NCBI RefSeq assembly: GCF_007097365.1
Contig: NZ_VJZR01000016.1
Location: 1 to 64,000, forward strand
Length of the DNA: 64,000 bases
Origin: Flavobacterium franklandianum
GTDB taxonomy: Bacteria > Bacteroidota > Bacteroidia > Flavobacteriales > Flavobacteriaceae
Direction of reading: 5' to 3'
Below the pieces are notes generated by a model. The model saw only the letters and a program-made list of their open reading frames with translations, made no database searches and was not told where the DNA came from. A program made the position numbers and the translations under genes. This document shows, in pieces, positions 1 through 8,053 of the stretch; position 1 is the stretch's first letter; every line of letters begins with the position of its first letter.

Positions 1-78
1 ATTGAATAGATTCATCACTTTTTTTATCAAATATAAAGCTTTTTATTAAATTATGGGTAATTGCGGACAATCAAAAAT

Positions 79-483
79 TTATTTATTTTTATTGAGTTGT
101 CTAATATAATTCACTAATTGCCAGCGTTGATCCTCGGTCAACAATTCATCATAAGAGGACATTGGAGGTTTTCCAACGGTTATTTTCCAGAAAATTTCAC
201 CATCTGTTTCATCTGACATATTTTTTAATGCTAAGAAATTAGTTGGTTTTTTTTCAAGACTTAATCCAGCCTCTCCATTACCTTTTCCAGTAATTCCGTG
301 ACATAAAACGCACATTTGCCCATAAATTACTTTCCCTTCTGCTGTTGCAGCTTTATTTCCTTCAAATGGATTTTTTAAAGCCTTTGTATATTCTGGAACT
401 GCCCAGTTTTTTTGGGCAAAAATACTGTTGCTAACAAAAAACAGTGATGCAATAGCTACTAAAAACAAATAATTACTTTTCAT
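79..483 (-). CDS. Exported small c-type cytochrome
   Basis: 134-residue protein with a Sec signal peptide (hydrophobic residues 5-22, then a likely cut after FAQ at 24). A single haem-binding CVLCH motif lies at residues 58-62, and PPM near residue 108 offers a plausible axial methionine, so this is a class I monohaem cytochrome c acting in the periplasm as an electron carrier. The downstream neighbour on this strand lies outside the window, and the upstream gapN-like gene is separated by about 270 bp with its own terminator, so it is probably transcribed alone. The redox partner cannot be told from sequence. A second cytochrome of similar C-terminal type is found inside the trp operon at 7217-8053. 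Confidence 0.85.
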   Translation of the reverse strand: MKSNYLFLVAIASLFFVSNSIFAQKNWAVPEYTKALKNPFEGNKAATAEGKVIYGQMCVLCHGITGKGNGEAGLSLEKKPTNFLALKNMSDETDGEIFWKITVGKPPMSSYDELLTEDQRWQLVNYIRQLNKNK

Positions 484-675
484 TGTGTCAAAGTTTAAAT
501 TTATATAGTAAAGTTACTACAGTTTTTTCACAATAACACTATAATTATCACGAAATATTTAATAAAAAATCATTTTATAACAAATATCGCAATACGTTAC
601 TCTTTTTCAAATTTTACTCCCTTTCAATTCTTATGAAGAATACTATTTATAATTCATTAGAAAACTTATAGTAAT

Positions 676-711
676 AAAAATACCCCCAAATAGTGTCTAA
701 CTTTTTGGGGG
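676..711 (-). terminator. Terminator of the gapN-like gene
   Basis: Arms CCCCCAAA (683-690) and TTTGGGGG (704-711) pair. On the minus strand the hairpin is followed by a T-rich stretch, 43 bp past the stop codon of the aldehyde dehydrogenase. The rest of 484-753 shows no gene. Confidence 0.65.
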
Positions 712-753
712 CAGTCTATACCCTTACGGTTTTTATTGTAATGCTGATTTGTA

Positions 754-2334
754 CTACAAAATATAATCAGTATTGATGAAGTTCGATTCTTTGCTATTTA
801 ATAATTCTTGTAAAATAGCATTGTTGTATTCATTGTCTTTGGATGCCACAAAAGTTCTAATAGAAAAAGAACGCAAGGCATCAAAAATACTCAAAGTTCC
901 CACTGCCGAGTCTTTTCGACCCGTGAAAGGGTACAAATCAGGACCTCTTTGACAAGAACTATTCAAGTTTACTCTACAAACTAGGTTTACCAAAGTATCA
1001 ATAAGTGGCGCAATGGTTTTGATGTCTTGTCCAAACAAACTCACTTGTTGTCCATAATTGGATTCCGCCATATCATTCAACGGTTCCTGAATATCTTTGA
1101 AAGTCAAAATAGGCACTATTGGTCCAAATTGCTCTTCGTGATACAAACGCATTTCTTTGTTTATAGGAAACAAAACCGCTGGAAAAATAAAATTATCAAA
1201 ATGTTCTCCTCCTTTAGCATTGATTACTTTTGCGCCTTTACTTGTCGCATCATCAATCAATTCCTGAATGTAAGCAGGTTTTTCTTTCTCTGGTAATGGT
1301 GTAAGCGAAACTGATTTATCCCAAGGATTTCCATAAACAAGTTCATCTACTTTAGCAGCAAAACGCATGTTGAATTCCTCGGCAACTGTTTCGTGAACAT
1401 ACAAAACTTTCAAAGCCGTACAACGCTGTCCGTTGAATGACAAAGTTCCTGTAATACATTCTTGAATAGCCAAATCTAAATCGGCATCAGGCAATATTAT
1501 TGCAGGATTTTTGGCTTCTAAACCTAAAACTAAACGCAATCTATTCTTGTTTGGATGCTGATCTTGCAAAGCAATAGCTGATTTACTGTTTCCAATCAAA
1601 GCCAAAATATCGACTTTTCCTGATTTCATTATTGGCGAAGCTACTTCACGACCTCTACCATAAATCACATTGATGGCTCCTTTTGGAAAACTGTTTTTGA
1701 AGGCTTCTAATAAAGGGGAAATTAATAAAACACCGTGTTTTGCAGGTTTGAAAATTACTGGATTTCCCATTATTAATGCCGGAATCAATAACGAAAAAGT
1801 TTCATTCAATGGGTAATTATAAGGACCTAAACACAAAACAACTCCAAGTGGTCCACGACGAATCATTGCATTTACACCTTGACTTTTGGTGAAATGAGCA
1901 CTGTTTCTGTCCAATTGTTTGTAATGTTCGATGGTGTCATAAATATATTCTACTGTTCTGTCGAATTCTTTTTCGGAATCTCCTAGTGTTTTTCCAATTT
2001 CCCACATCAAAAGTTTAACCACTTCAGTTCGAGTAGTTTTCATTTGCGTGACAAATTTCTCCATACACTTGATGCGATCGGCTACTTTCATCGTAGGCCA
2101 TAAACCTTGACCATTATTATAAGCAGACGATGCCGCTTCGAGAACTTCCAATGCTTCTGTTTCTCCCATAAAAGGGATGTTTCCTAATAAAGTAGGCTCG
2201 TATTTTTCTGAAGAAGAAATAGTGGAATAAACAGGCGTCATTTCGCCGGTCCATTTTTTTAATTCTCCATTAACTAAGTACGTATCTTGATTGAGTAAGG
2301 TGTTAATTTGAAATTCTTTTGGTATTGTATTCAT
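754..2334 (-). CDS. gapN: NADP-dependent glyceraldehyde-3-phosphate dehydrogenase (GapN-type aldehyde dehydrogenase)
   Basis: 526-residue aldehyde dehydrogenase superfamily protein. The catalytic cysteine is in the [11 protein letters not shown] segment near residue 305 and the general-base glutamate in GLEAKNPA near residue 273. [17 protein letters not shown] and the following IFKPAKHG form the NADP-binding region. The family member with these features in Flavobacteria is the non-phosphorylating GAPDH, which oxidises glyceraldehyde-3-phosphate directly to 3-phosphoglycerate with NADP+, giving cytosolic NADPH and bypassing ATP formation. A phosphorylating GAPDH is encoded at 15161. Transcribed alone, with a terminator downstream. 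Substrate assignment rests on overall resemblance and could be another aldehyde; the superfamily call is secure. Confidence 0.8.
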   Translation of the reverse strand: MNTIPKEFQINTLLNQDTYLVNGELKKWTGEMTPVYSTISSSEKYEPTLLGNIPFMGETEALEVLEAASSAYNNGQGLWPTMKVADRIKCMEKFVTQMKTTRTEVVKLLMWEIGKTLGDSEKEFDRTVEYIYDTIEHYKQLDRNSAHFTKSQGVNAMIRRGPLGVVLCLGPYNYPLNETFSLLIPALIMGNPVIFKPAKHGVLLISPLLEAFKNSFPKGAINVIYGRGREVASPIMKSGKVDILALIGNSKSAIALQDQHPNKNRLRLVLGLEAKNPAIILPDADLDLAIQECITGTLSFNGQRCTALKVLYVHETVAEEFNMRFAAKVDELVYGNPWDKSVSLTPLPEKEKPAYIQELIDDATSKGAKVINAKGGEHFDNFIFPAVLFPINKEMRLYHEEQFGPIVPILTFKDIQEPLNDMAESNYGQQVSLFGQDIKTIAPLIDTLVNLVCRVNLNSSCQRGPDLYPFTGRKDSAVGTLSIFDALRSFSIRTFVASKDNEYNNAILQELLNSKESNFINTDYIL

Positions 2335-2401
2335 TATTATTGTATTGTGCTTTCCATTAAAAGCGTGAATAAAAACGTAGATTTTGCTTCCTATAATTTG
2401 G

Positions 2402-2707
2402 CTATTCTACTTCGCCTTCCCATTCTATAATTCCGCCCAACAAATTGAAGGCATTCTCAAAACCAAGGCTATTCATAACCTCACAGGCTTTAGCACTTCG
2501 GGCTCCTGAACGACAATAGACATAATAATTTTTAGATTTGTCCAATGCTTCTATTTTGGTAATAAAACCTTGCCCCTCATAAATATCTATGTTTATAGCA
2601 TTCGGAATAACTCCTTCATCGCACTCGGCACCTGTTCTTACATCCAGAATTACGGATTTATCGTCGGCTTCCAATCGTGAAACCCAATCTTCTTGTGTTA
2701 AATTCAT
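2402..2707 (-). CDS. Single-domain rhodanese-like protein
   Basis: 101 residues when started at the ATG at 2707; an in-frame ATG 36 bp further upstream would add twelve residues that do not look like part of the domain. The fold is one rhodanese domain with LDVRTGAE near residue 21 and the active loop [11 protein letters not shown], whose Cys is at about residue 65. The loop is CRSGAR with the usual six-residue active-site geometry, so it could carry persulfide sulfur. No signal peptide, hence cytosolic. It probably serves in sulfur transfer or general thiol chemistry; the acceptor is unknown. Upstream lies a gene-free stretch to the MarR gene on the other strand. Confidence 0.8.
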   Translation of the reverse strand: MNLTQEDWVSRLEADDKSVILDVRTGAECDEGVIPNAINIDIYEGQGFITKIEALDKSKNYYVYCRSGARSAKACEVMNSLGFENAFNLLGGIIEWEGEVE

Positions 2708-3079
2708 ACAATTGTTTTTTGTAAAATTACAAAGTTTTTGCATAATACTAACTGACTCGATAGTTAATTAGATAATAAATCAAAGAAAACGTTTTAGTAA
2801 AAGCAAAAAACCAACAAATTATGAATTTATAATATAAAACACTTAAGTATAACCACTATATATATTTTTTTTGTATTTTATTTAGTATTTGTTTAAACAT
2901 ACCCTTAATTTTAATATCGAATAGTCACTGAAAGTGAAAGGTATTACAGTTATATTTTGATTAAATTGACTTCAAGTATAACTACTTCATAATTATTTTA
3001 ACAAAAAAATAACACAACGTTTGTATATACAAATAAAAAACATACTACATTTGTACCAACAAATAACATATATACAAAT
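2708..3079. other. Gene-free divergent intergenic region
   Basis: About 370 very AT-rich bases between the rhodanese gene (minus) and the marR gene (plus). No credible ORF was seen. The only clear structure is in the last 60 bases, where the marR promoter and two palindromes lie (annotated separately). The region 2800-3000 shows nothing recognisable. Confidence 0.6.
3020..3064 (+). promoter_or_regulatory. marR promoter with two palindromic operator candidates
   Basis: A -7 motif TACATTTG lies at 3046-3053 with TTTG at 3020-3023 as a possible -33 element (spacer 22, slightly long). A perfect 14-bp palindrome TTTGTATATACAAA covers 3020-3033 and a second inverted repeat ATTTGT-ACCA-ACAAAT covers 3049-3064, so the two bracket the core promoter. 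MarR dimers bind such palindromes, so autorepression is the natural inference. Confidence 0.6.
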
Positions 3080-3535
3080 ATGAAAATTGAAGATGTTATA
3101 AAATCAACCGTACAGATGGAGAATTCCAAAAAAATTATCCTGAATATTATGTACACCAATAATATTTTGGCAGAAAAGTTTAATGAATTATTAAAACCAT
3201 ACGACATATCGGGGGAGCAATATAATGTACTCAGAATAGTAAGAGGACAAAAAGGGAATCCCGCAAATATGTGTGTGATACAAGAACGAATGTTAGCCAA
3301 AACTAGCAACACAACAAGATTAGTCGATAAATTATTACTAAAAGAATTTGTTACACGAGAAGTTTGTCCTGAAAATCGTCGAAAAATAGAGGTTTCAATA
3401 ACACCAAAAGGTATAGATGTTTTGAAAGAATTAGACCCAAAAGTTACGGCACACGAAGAATCTTTTTCGAAAAATTTGAATACCGACGAAATAGTTTTAT
3501 TAAACCACTTATTAGAAAAATATAGAAATCAATAA
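3080..3535 (+). CDS. MarR-family transcriptional regulator
   Basis: 151 residues with the MarR layout: N-terminal dimerisation helix, central winged helix around residues 40-105 (YDISGEQYNVLRIV, then recognition region MLAKTSNTTRLVDKLL and wing RKIEVSITPKG) and a C-terminal dimer helix. MarR proteins usually repress adjacent genes and are released by small aromatic ligands or by thiol oxidation. Only a 19-bp gap separates it from the nitroreductase gene, and a YceI gene follows, so the three probably form one operon. Two palindromes over its own promoter support autoregulation. The ligand is not evident; residue 74 is a Cys in NPANMCVIQ that could sense oxidants, which is speculation. Confidence 0.9.
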   Translation: MKIEDVIKSTVQMENSKKIILNIMYTNNILAEKFNELLKPYDISGEQYNVLRIVRGQKGNPANMCVIQERMLAKTSNTTRLVDKLLLKEFVTREVCPENRRKIEVSITPKGIDVLKELDPKVTAHEESFSKNLNTDEIVLLNHLLEKYRNQ

Positions 3536-3554
3536 ATTAATTATAAAATACAAT

Positions 3555-4187
3555 ATGAGTACTTTTTTAGAAAATCAAAACTGGAGATACGCCACAAAGA
3601 AATTCGACTCCACCAAAAAAATCTCAAGGGAGGATTTAAACACTTTAAAAGAAGCCATCCGATTGAGTTCCTCTTCTTATGGATTGCAACTTTACAAAGT
3701 TTTTATTGTAGAAAATCCGGAATTGAGAACAAAAATTCAACCCGCAGCTTGGGGTCAATCGCAAATCGTTGATGCTTCACACCTTATCGTTTTTGCAAAT
3801 CAAACGAATGTTACCGATGAAGACATTGACGGTTATTTGAAAAATGTTGCCCAAACTAGGAATATCCCAGAAACAGCATTAACGGGATATGGCGATTTTA
3901 TGAAAGGTGGAATTGGAGCCAAATCGGATGACGAAAAATCTAATTGGACCTCTAAACAAACTTATTTAGCGCTAGCCAATTTATTGAATGCGGCCGCTGA
4001 ATTAAAAATTGATGTTACTCCAATGGAAGGTTTCGTTCCTGAACAAGTAAACGAAATATTAGGTTTAAACGATTTGGGTTTAAATGCCACATTGATAGCG
4101 CCTATAGGCTATAGAAGCACAGAAGATGCCACCCAACACCAGAAAAAAGTTAGAAAATCAAACGAAGAATTATTTATTACACTTTAA
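3555..4187 (+). CDS. NAD(P)H-dependent nitroreductase-family oxidoreductase
   Basis: 210-residue FMN-dependent nitroreductase-like protein of the NfsB/dihydropteridine reductase type. The N-terminal NWRYATKKFD and SSSSYGLQLYKVFIV segments are the phosphate-binding and dimer regions of this fold, and GAKSDDEKSNWTSKQTYLALANLL is the conserved central helix. It reduces nitroaromatics, quinones or similar electrophiles with NAD(P)H in the cytosol. Placement directly behind marR suggests induction by electrophilic or aromatic stress. It is followed 26 bp later by yceI in the same direction. Natural substrate unknown. Confidence 0.85.
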   Translation: MSTFLENQNWRYATKKFDSTKKISREDLNTLKEAIRLSSSSYGLQLYKVFIVENPELRTKIQPAAWGQSQIVDASHLIVFANQTNVTDEDIDGYLKNVAQTRNIPETALTGYGDFMKGGIGAKSDDEKSNWTSKQTYLALANLLNAAAELKIDVTPMEGFVPEQVNEILGLNDLGLNATLIAPIGYRSTEDATQHQKKVRKSNEELFITL

Positions 4188-4213
4188 TTATTAACTCAAC
4201 AACAAATTACATT

Positions 4214-4780
4214 ATGAAAAATTTAAAATCAATTGCATTAGCATTAGTAGTAGTTTTATCTACAACGGCAGTATTTGCTCAAACAAAAAACATCAACACA
4301 ACAACAAGTACTATCGAATGGGTAGGAAAAAAAGTAACTGGACAACACAATGGTACGGTAAATTTAAAAGACGGAGCATTAATTTTTAAAGGAAAAAAAT
4401 TGACTGGCGGAATTTTTACTGTTGACATGACTTCATTGACAGCTACTGACCTTACCGGAGAATACCAAGGAAAATTGAACGGACACTTGAAAGCTGACGA
4501 TTTCTTTGGAACCGAAAAATTTCCAACTGCCAAATTAATTTTCAAAAAAATTGTAACTAAATCTGCCAATGTATATTCTGTAACTGCTGATTTAACTATC
4601 AAAGGGATTACTAAACCTATTACTTTCGATTTAACTGTAAACGGAAATACTGCCACTACAGCGTTCAATGTAGATCGTACTAAATACGATATAAAATACG
4701 GTTCAAAATCATTCTTCGAAAGCATTGGAGACAAAGCAATCTATGATGAATTCGAATTAAAAATAACTTTGAAATTTTAA
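4214..4780 (+). CDS. YceI-family periplasmic lipid-binding protein
   Basis: 188 residues with a signal peptide (residues 1-22, ending VFAQ) and a YceI/lipocalin-like domain across the remainder. Family features visible are STIEWVGKK at the start, DMTSLTATDL, HLKADDFFGTEKFPTAKLIFK in the middle and ADLTIKGITKPITFDLTV near residue 130. YceI proteins form an extended beta barrel that binds polyisoprenoid or quinone-like lipids in the periplasm. As last gene of the marR-nitroreductase-yceI operon it fits a response to quinone or membrane redox stress, which is an inference from context. A terminator follows. Confidence 0.9.
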   Translation: MKNLKSIALALVVVLSTTAVFAQTKNINTTTSTIEWVGKKVTGQHNGTVNLKDGALIFKGKKLTGGIFTVDMTSLTATDLTGEYQGKLNGHLKADDFFGTEKFPTAKLIFKKIVTKSANVYSVTADLTIKGITKPITFDLTVNGNTATTAFNVDRTKYDIKYGSKSFFESIGDKAIYDEFELKITLKF

Positions 4781-4805
4781 TTCTTTACACAAAAGTCAAT
4801 GATTC

Positions 4806-4843
4806 TAAACCCTGATAAGAAATTCTTAGGGTTTATTTTTTTT
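4806..4843 (+). terminator. Terminator of the marR-nitroreductase-yceI operon
   Basis: Arms AAACCC (4807-4812) and GGGTTT (4829-4834) with an inner TAAGAA/TTCTTA stem, followed by a run of eight T, 26 bp after the yceI stop codon. Confidence 0.75.
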
Positions 4844-4881
4844 AACAAAATCATAAAAAAAAGTATTTTTAATTTATTCTG

Positions 4882-4912
4882 TTTGGATAATCAAATTTGA
4901 TTTATATATTTG
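4882..4912 (+). promoter_or_regulatory. trp operon promoter
   Basis: Near-perfect Bacteroidetes promoter: TTTG at 4882-4885, a 19-bp spacer, then TATATTTG at 4905-4912. Transcription would start within a few bases of 4916, at or next to the ATG of the leader peptide. Confidence 0.75.
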
Positions 4913-4916
4913 TCAA

Positions 4917-4973
4917 ATGAAAACGATTTTAAACAATACTTGGTGGTGGAACAATTTACGTCAAACGTCGTGA
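4917..4973 (+). CDS. trpL: trp operon leader peptide (18 residues, three Trp)
   Basis: A short ORF encoding MKTILNNTWWWNNLRQTS, with three consecutive TGG codons at 4941-4949 and a TGA stop at 4971-4973. It lies directly behind the trp promoter and 32 bp before an intrinsic terminator that precedes trpE. This is the classic layout of ribosome-mediated transcription attenuation: scarce charged tRNA-Trp stalls the ribosome on the Trp codons and prevents terminator formation. The ATG is only four bases beyond the -7 motif, so the mRNA is predicted to be leaderless. The peptide has no role of its own. It is too short to be found by ordinary ORF calling. Confidence 0.85.
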   Translation: MKTILNNTWWWNNLRQTS

Positions 4974-5004
4974 ACAAAGCACCTGTAGTATAAACTATAA
5001 ATAT

Positions 5005-5037
5005 AAAAGGCTTGTCATCACGACAAGCCTTTTTTTT
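5005..5037 (+). terminator. trp attenuator terminator hairpin
   Basis: Perfect 12-bp stem, AAAAGGCTTGTC (5005-5016) with GACAAGCCTTTT (5022-5033), five-base loop, T run to 5037. It lies between the leader peptide and trpE. A candidate antiterminator partner for the 5' arm is the segment 4972-4984, which resembles the 3' arm with bulged bases; a ribosome at the leader stop codon would cover it. Confidence 0.85.
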
Positions 5038-5040
5038 GTT

Positions 5041-5159
5041 CCCCACCCCAACCCTGCCCGAAGGAGAAGGAGACGAGATCAAAAAAAACAATTTAATAAA
5101 TAATTAAAACCCTATTTACCCCAATAGGTACTCCCCTGCTTCGGAGGGGTTGGGGGAGG
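5041..5159. repeat. Pair of inverted GC-rich dispersed repeats before trpE
   Basis: 5041-5075 (CCCCACCCCAACCC then GAAGGAGAAGG) and 5131-5159 (CTCCCCTGCTTCGGAGGGG then TTGGGGGAGG) are related in inverted orientation and stand out as GC-rich in AT-rich DNA. Similar units appear at 9921-9942 and 10017-10048, so this looks like a dispersed intergenic repeat family. Confidence 0.6.
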
Positions 5160-5163
5160 AAAA

Positions 5164-6564
5164 ATGAAAACATTTATTTTAAATACTCATTACAAACAAA
5201 TCCTTGCCGACACCATAACACCGGTAAGTGTCTATTTCAAAATTCGAGATCAATTTTCGAATAGTTTACTTTTGGAAAGTAGCGATTATCACGGCAACGA
5301 CAACAGTTTTTCATACATCTGTTGCAACCCGATTGCTTCCATAAAAATTGAGAACGAAACCATTTTCAAAACCTTTCCCGACGGAAGCTCTGAAACAATT
5401 GGTATTGATAAAAATACCGATATTCCACAAGTAATTCAAGAGTTTTCAGCTCAGTTTAAATCGGATAAAAGTGATTTTAAATTCATCAATAACGGGTTAT
5501 TTGGTTACATTTCGTATGATGCCGTTCGCTATTTTGAAAAGGTAACTATCGCAAAAAAAGAAAATAGTAATACCATTCCCGATGTGTATTACGCAGTGTA
5601 TCAAAACATCATTGCCATCAATCATTTCAAAAACGAAGCTTATATTTTCTGTCACAGTTTAGACGGAAAAAATAACATTTCAGAAATCGAACAATTATTA
5701 CAATCTCGAAATATCGCTTCTTATAAATTTTCGAAAGAAGGAGAAGGTTTTTCAAATTTGACAGACGACGAATTTAAGCAAAATGTGGCTTTGGCCAAGA
5801 AACATTGTTACCGCGGCGATGTGTTCCAATTGGTATTGTCCAGACGATTTACCCAAGGTTTCAAAGGCGACGAATTCAATGTTTACAGAGCCTTGCGAAG
5901 CATCAATCCTTCCCCTTACTTATTCTTTTTTGATTACGGCGATTTCAAAATATTTGGTTCTTCACCCGAAGCGCAAATTATTGTCAAAAACCGCAAAGCC
6001 GAAATTCACCCCATCGCAGGAACATTTAGAAGAACTGGCGATGACGAAAAAGATGCTGTTTTGGCCAAAAATTTATCCGAAGACAAAAAAGAAAACAGCG
6101 AACACGTAATGTTGGTCGATTTGGCTCGAAATGATTTAAGCCGCCACGGTCACGGTGTACAAGTGGAAAAATACAGAGAGGTTCAGTTTTTCTCTCACGT
6201 GATCCATTTGGTTTCTAAAGTAACTGGACATTTACACGAAAAAGCCACTACAATGCAAGTCGTTGCCGATACATTCCCAGCAGGAACATTAAGCGGCGCA
6301 CCTAAACACAGAGCGATGCAATTAATCGAAGATTACGAAAAAACCAATCGTAATTTCTACGGAGGCGCCATCGGTTTTATGGATTTTGAAGGCAACTTCA
6401 ATCACGCCATTATGATTCGAACGTTCTTGAGCAAAAACCACCAATTACATTCTCAAGCTGGTGCTGGAATTGTAGCCGATTCAAATGAAGAAAGCGAAAT
6501 GCAAGAGGTTTATAATAAATTATTAGCGCTCAATAAAGCATTAGATTTAGCCGAAACAATATAA
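5164..6564 (+). CDS. trpE: Anthranilate synthase component I
   Basis: 466 residues, full length for the large subunit that converts chorismate plus ammonia to anthranilate, the first step of tryptophan synthesis. The N-terminal LLLESSDYHG near residue 37 is the Trp feedback-inhibition element. The chorismate-binding C-terminal half shows FGSSPEAQI, IAGTFRRTG, LVDLARNDLSR, FPAGTLSGAPKHRAMQLI and GGAIGFMDFEGN. Glutamine-derived ammonia is supplied by TrpG, encoded 41 bp downstream. Expression is set by the attenuator at 4917-5037, in addition to feedback inhibition. The ATG chosen follows a repeat-derived AGGA, unusual here because most genes in the window lack a visible ribosome-binding site. 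Confidence 0.97.
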   Translation: MKTFILNTHYKQILADTITPVSVYFKIRDQFSNSLLLESSDYHGNDNSFSYICCNPIASIKIENETIFKTFPDGSSETIGIDKNTDIPQVIQEFSAQFKSDKSDFKFINNGLFGYISYDAVRYFEKVTIAKKENSNTIPDVYYAVYQNIIAINHFKNEAYIFCHSLDGKNNISEIEQLLQSRNIASYKFSKEGEGFSNLTDDEFKQNVALAKKHCYRGDVFQLVLSRRFTQGFKGDEFNVYRALRSINPSPYLFFFDYGDFKIFGSSPEAQIIVKNRKAEIHPIAGTFRRTGDDEKDAVLAKNLSEDKKENSEHVMLVDLARNDLSRHGHGVQVEKYREVQFFSHVIHLVSKVTGHLHEKATTMQVVADTFPAGTLSGAPKHRAMQLIEDYEKTNRNFYGGAIGFMDFEGNFNHAIMIRTFLSKNHQLHSQAGAGIVADSNEESEMQEVYNKLLALNKALDLAETI

Positions 6565-6605
6565 TGTAAGGACAAGTCGCAACTTGTCCGTAAAATAAAA
6601 ATAAA

Positions 6606-7172
6606 ATGAAAAAAATACTAGTCATAGACAATTACGATAGCTTTACGTACAACTTAGTACATTATCTCGAAGATTTAAATTGCGAAGTTACCGTTTATAG
6701 AAACGATGAATTCGATATTGACGAAATCTCACATTTCGACAAAATACTACTTTCGCCAGGACCAGGAATTCCCGACGAAGCAGGTTTGTTGAAAGCCGTA
6801 ATTGGTAAATATGCTCCAACCAAAAGCATTCTTGGCGTTTGCCTTGGCCAACAAGCCATCGGAGAAGTTTTTGGAGGAACTCTTTCTAACTTAGACAAAG
6901 TCTATCACGGCGTTTCCTCAATGATAAAAACATCTGTTGACAATGAACTTCTTTTTGAAGGTTTGGGAAATGAATTCGAAGTGGGACGTTACCATTCTTG
7001 GGTTGTTGATGCTGAATTGCCAAATGTTTTGGAAGCTACTTCTTTCGACGAAAACGGCCAAGTTATGTCTTTGCGACACAAAACATTTGATGTTCGTGGC
7101 GTACAATTTCATCCTGAAAGTGTGTTGACACCAAACGGAAAAAAGATTTTGGAGAATTGGCTAAAATCTTAG
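6606..7172 (+). CDS. trpG: Anthranilate synthase component II (glutamine amidotransferase)
   Basis: 188-residue class I glutamine amidotransferase. The catalytic triad is visible: Cys in ILGVCLGQQAIG near residue 79, and His/Glu in VQFHPESVLTPNG near residues 168-170. It releases ammonia from glutamine for TrpE in the cytosol. A single-domain protein, not fused to TrpD or TrpC. In many bacteria this subunit also serves p-aminobenzoate synthase; nothing here decides that. It lies 41 bp after trpE, in the trp operon. Confidence 0.95.
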   Translation: MKKILVIDNYDSFTYNLVHYLEDLNCEVTVYRNDEFDIDEISHFDKILLSPGPGIPDEAGLLKAVIGKYAPTKSILGVCLGQQAIGEVFGGTLSNLDKVYHGVSSMIKTSVDNELLFEGLGNEFEVGRYHSWVVDAELPNVLEATSFDENGQVMSLRHKTFDVRGVQFHPESVLTPNGKKILENWLKS

Positions 7173-7216
7173 TTAACTTTCTGCCTTATTTGTGAACTTT
7201 GTGGTTAAATAAAAAA

Positions 7217-8053
7217 ATGAAAACAACCAAAATCCATATTTTAATTTCTTGCCTTTTTATTTTTAGCGTCCTTTCTTGTAACCAAAAGAAAGAGCAAAAA
7301 ATAAAAACCATGAGTATTACCCAGACGGAAACAAAGTTGGATTTATTGGATTTACAAACAAAAAATAAACTAGGAAAAGATACAGTGGTCGCAATTATCA
7401 ACGATCCTGTGTATCACAAAGCAAAGAAATACAAAGCTGTAAGCGCGTCGATTTTGATTAAAAATGAAATTGATTTAACAAAAATTGACCCCAAAAACAC
7501 CAAAATAGTTTTTGAATGTAAAGATGGTTACAAACCAGAAATGCCTTTGGAATTGTTTTTAAATGCAAAACCCTATTTGGCATTCCAAGATTTGGATGCG
7601 CCAAAAGGAACAAAATGGGAAGCCATCATAAAGGATGGGAATGAAATGAATGCAGCACCGTTTTATATCGTTTACACATCCGTTTCTGAAAAAGATACTC
7701 GTTACAAATGGCCTTATAATTTGGTAAAAATTCATTTGGAACCATTGAATAAATCGACATTAGAATTGTATCCCCTAAAAAACAGAAAATTGGAAACGGG
7801 TTATACTTTATTCAAAAATCAATGTTTAACCTGCCATTCGATAAACGGAATTGGAGGAACAATGGGGCCGGAATTAAATTATCCGAGAAGTGTCACCGAA
7901 TATTGGAAAGAAAACGAACTGGTCGATTATATCGTGAATCCGGCTTCGTTTAGAAACAAAGTAAAAATGCCGACGTTGGGAATTACAAAACAGCAATCCC
8001 AAGAAATTGTTGATTATTTAAAATATATGTCTGAAAATAAAAAGAAAATATAA
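7217..8053 (+). CDS. Cytochrome c lipoprotein embedded in the trp operon
   Basis: 278 residues from the ATG at 7217; a TTG 18 bp upstream is in frame but less likely. The N-terminus is a lipoprotein signal with lipobox LLS-type FSVLSC and lipidated Cys at residue 21, so the protein is anchored to a membrane on the periplasmic side. Residues about 60-180 form a globular domain I cannot assign confidently (F-E-C-K-D-G-Y-K-P motif near 100, FQDLDAPKGTKWE near 123-135). A class I haem domain follows: CLTCH at residues 203-207 and a likely axial Met in KVKMPTLG near 251. Its stop abuts the trpD ATG with no gap, so it is co-transcribed and possibly translationally coupled. No link to tryptophan synthesis is known to me. 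Confidence 0.8.
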   Translation: MKTTKIHILISCLFIFSVLSCNQKKEQKIKTMSITQTETKLDLLDLQTKNKLGKDTVVAIINDPVYHKAKKYKAVSASILIKNEIDLTKIDPKNTKIVFECKDGYKPEMPLELFLNAKPYLAFQDLDAPKGTKWEAIIKDGNEMNAAPFYIVYTSVSEKDTRYKWPYNLVKIHLEPLNKSTLELYPLKNRKLETGYTLFKNQCLTCHSINGIGGTMGPELNYPRSVTEYWKENELVDYIVNPASFRNKVKMPTLGITKQQSQEIVDYLKYMSENKKKI

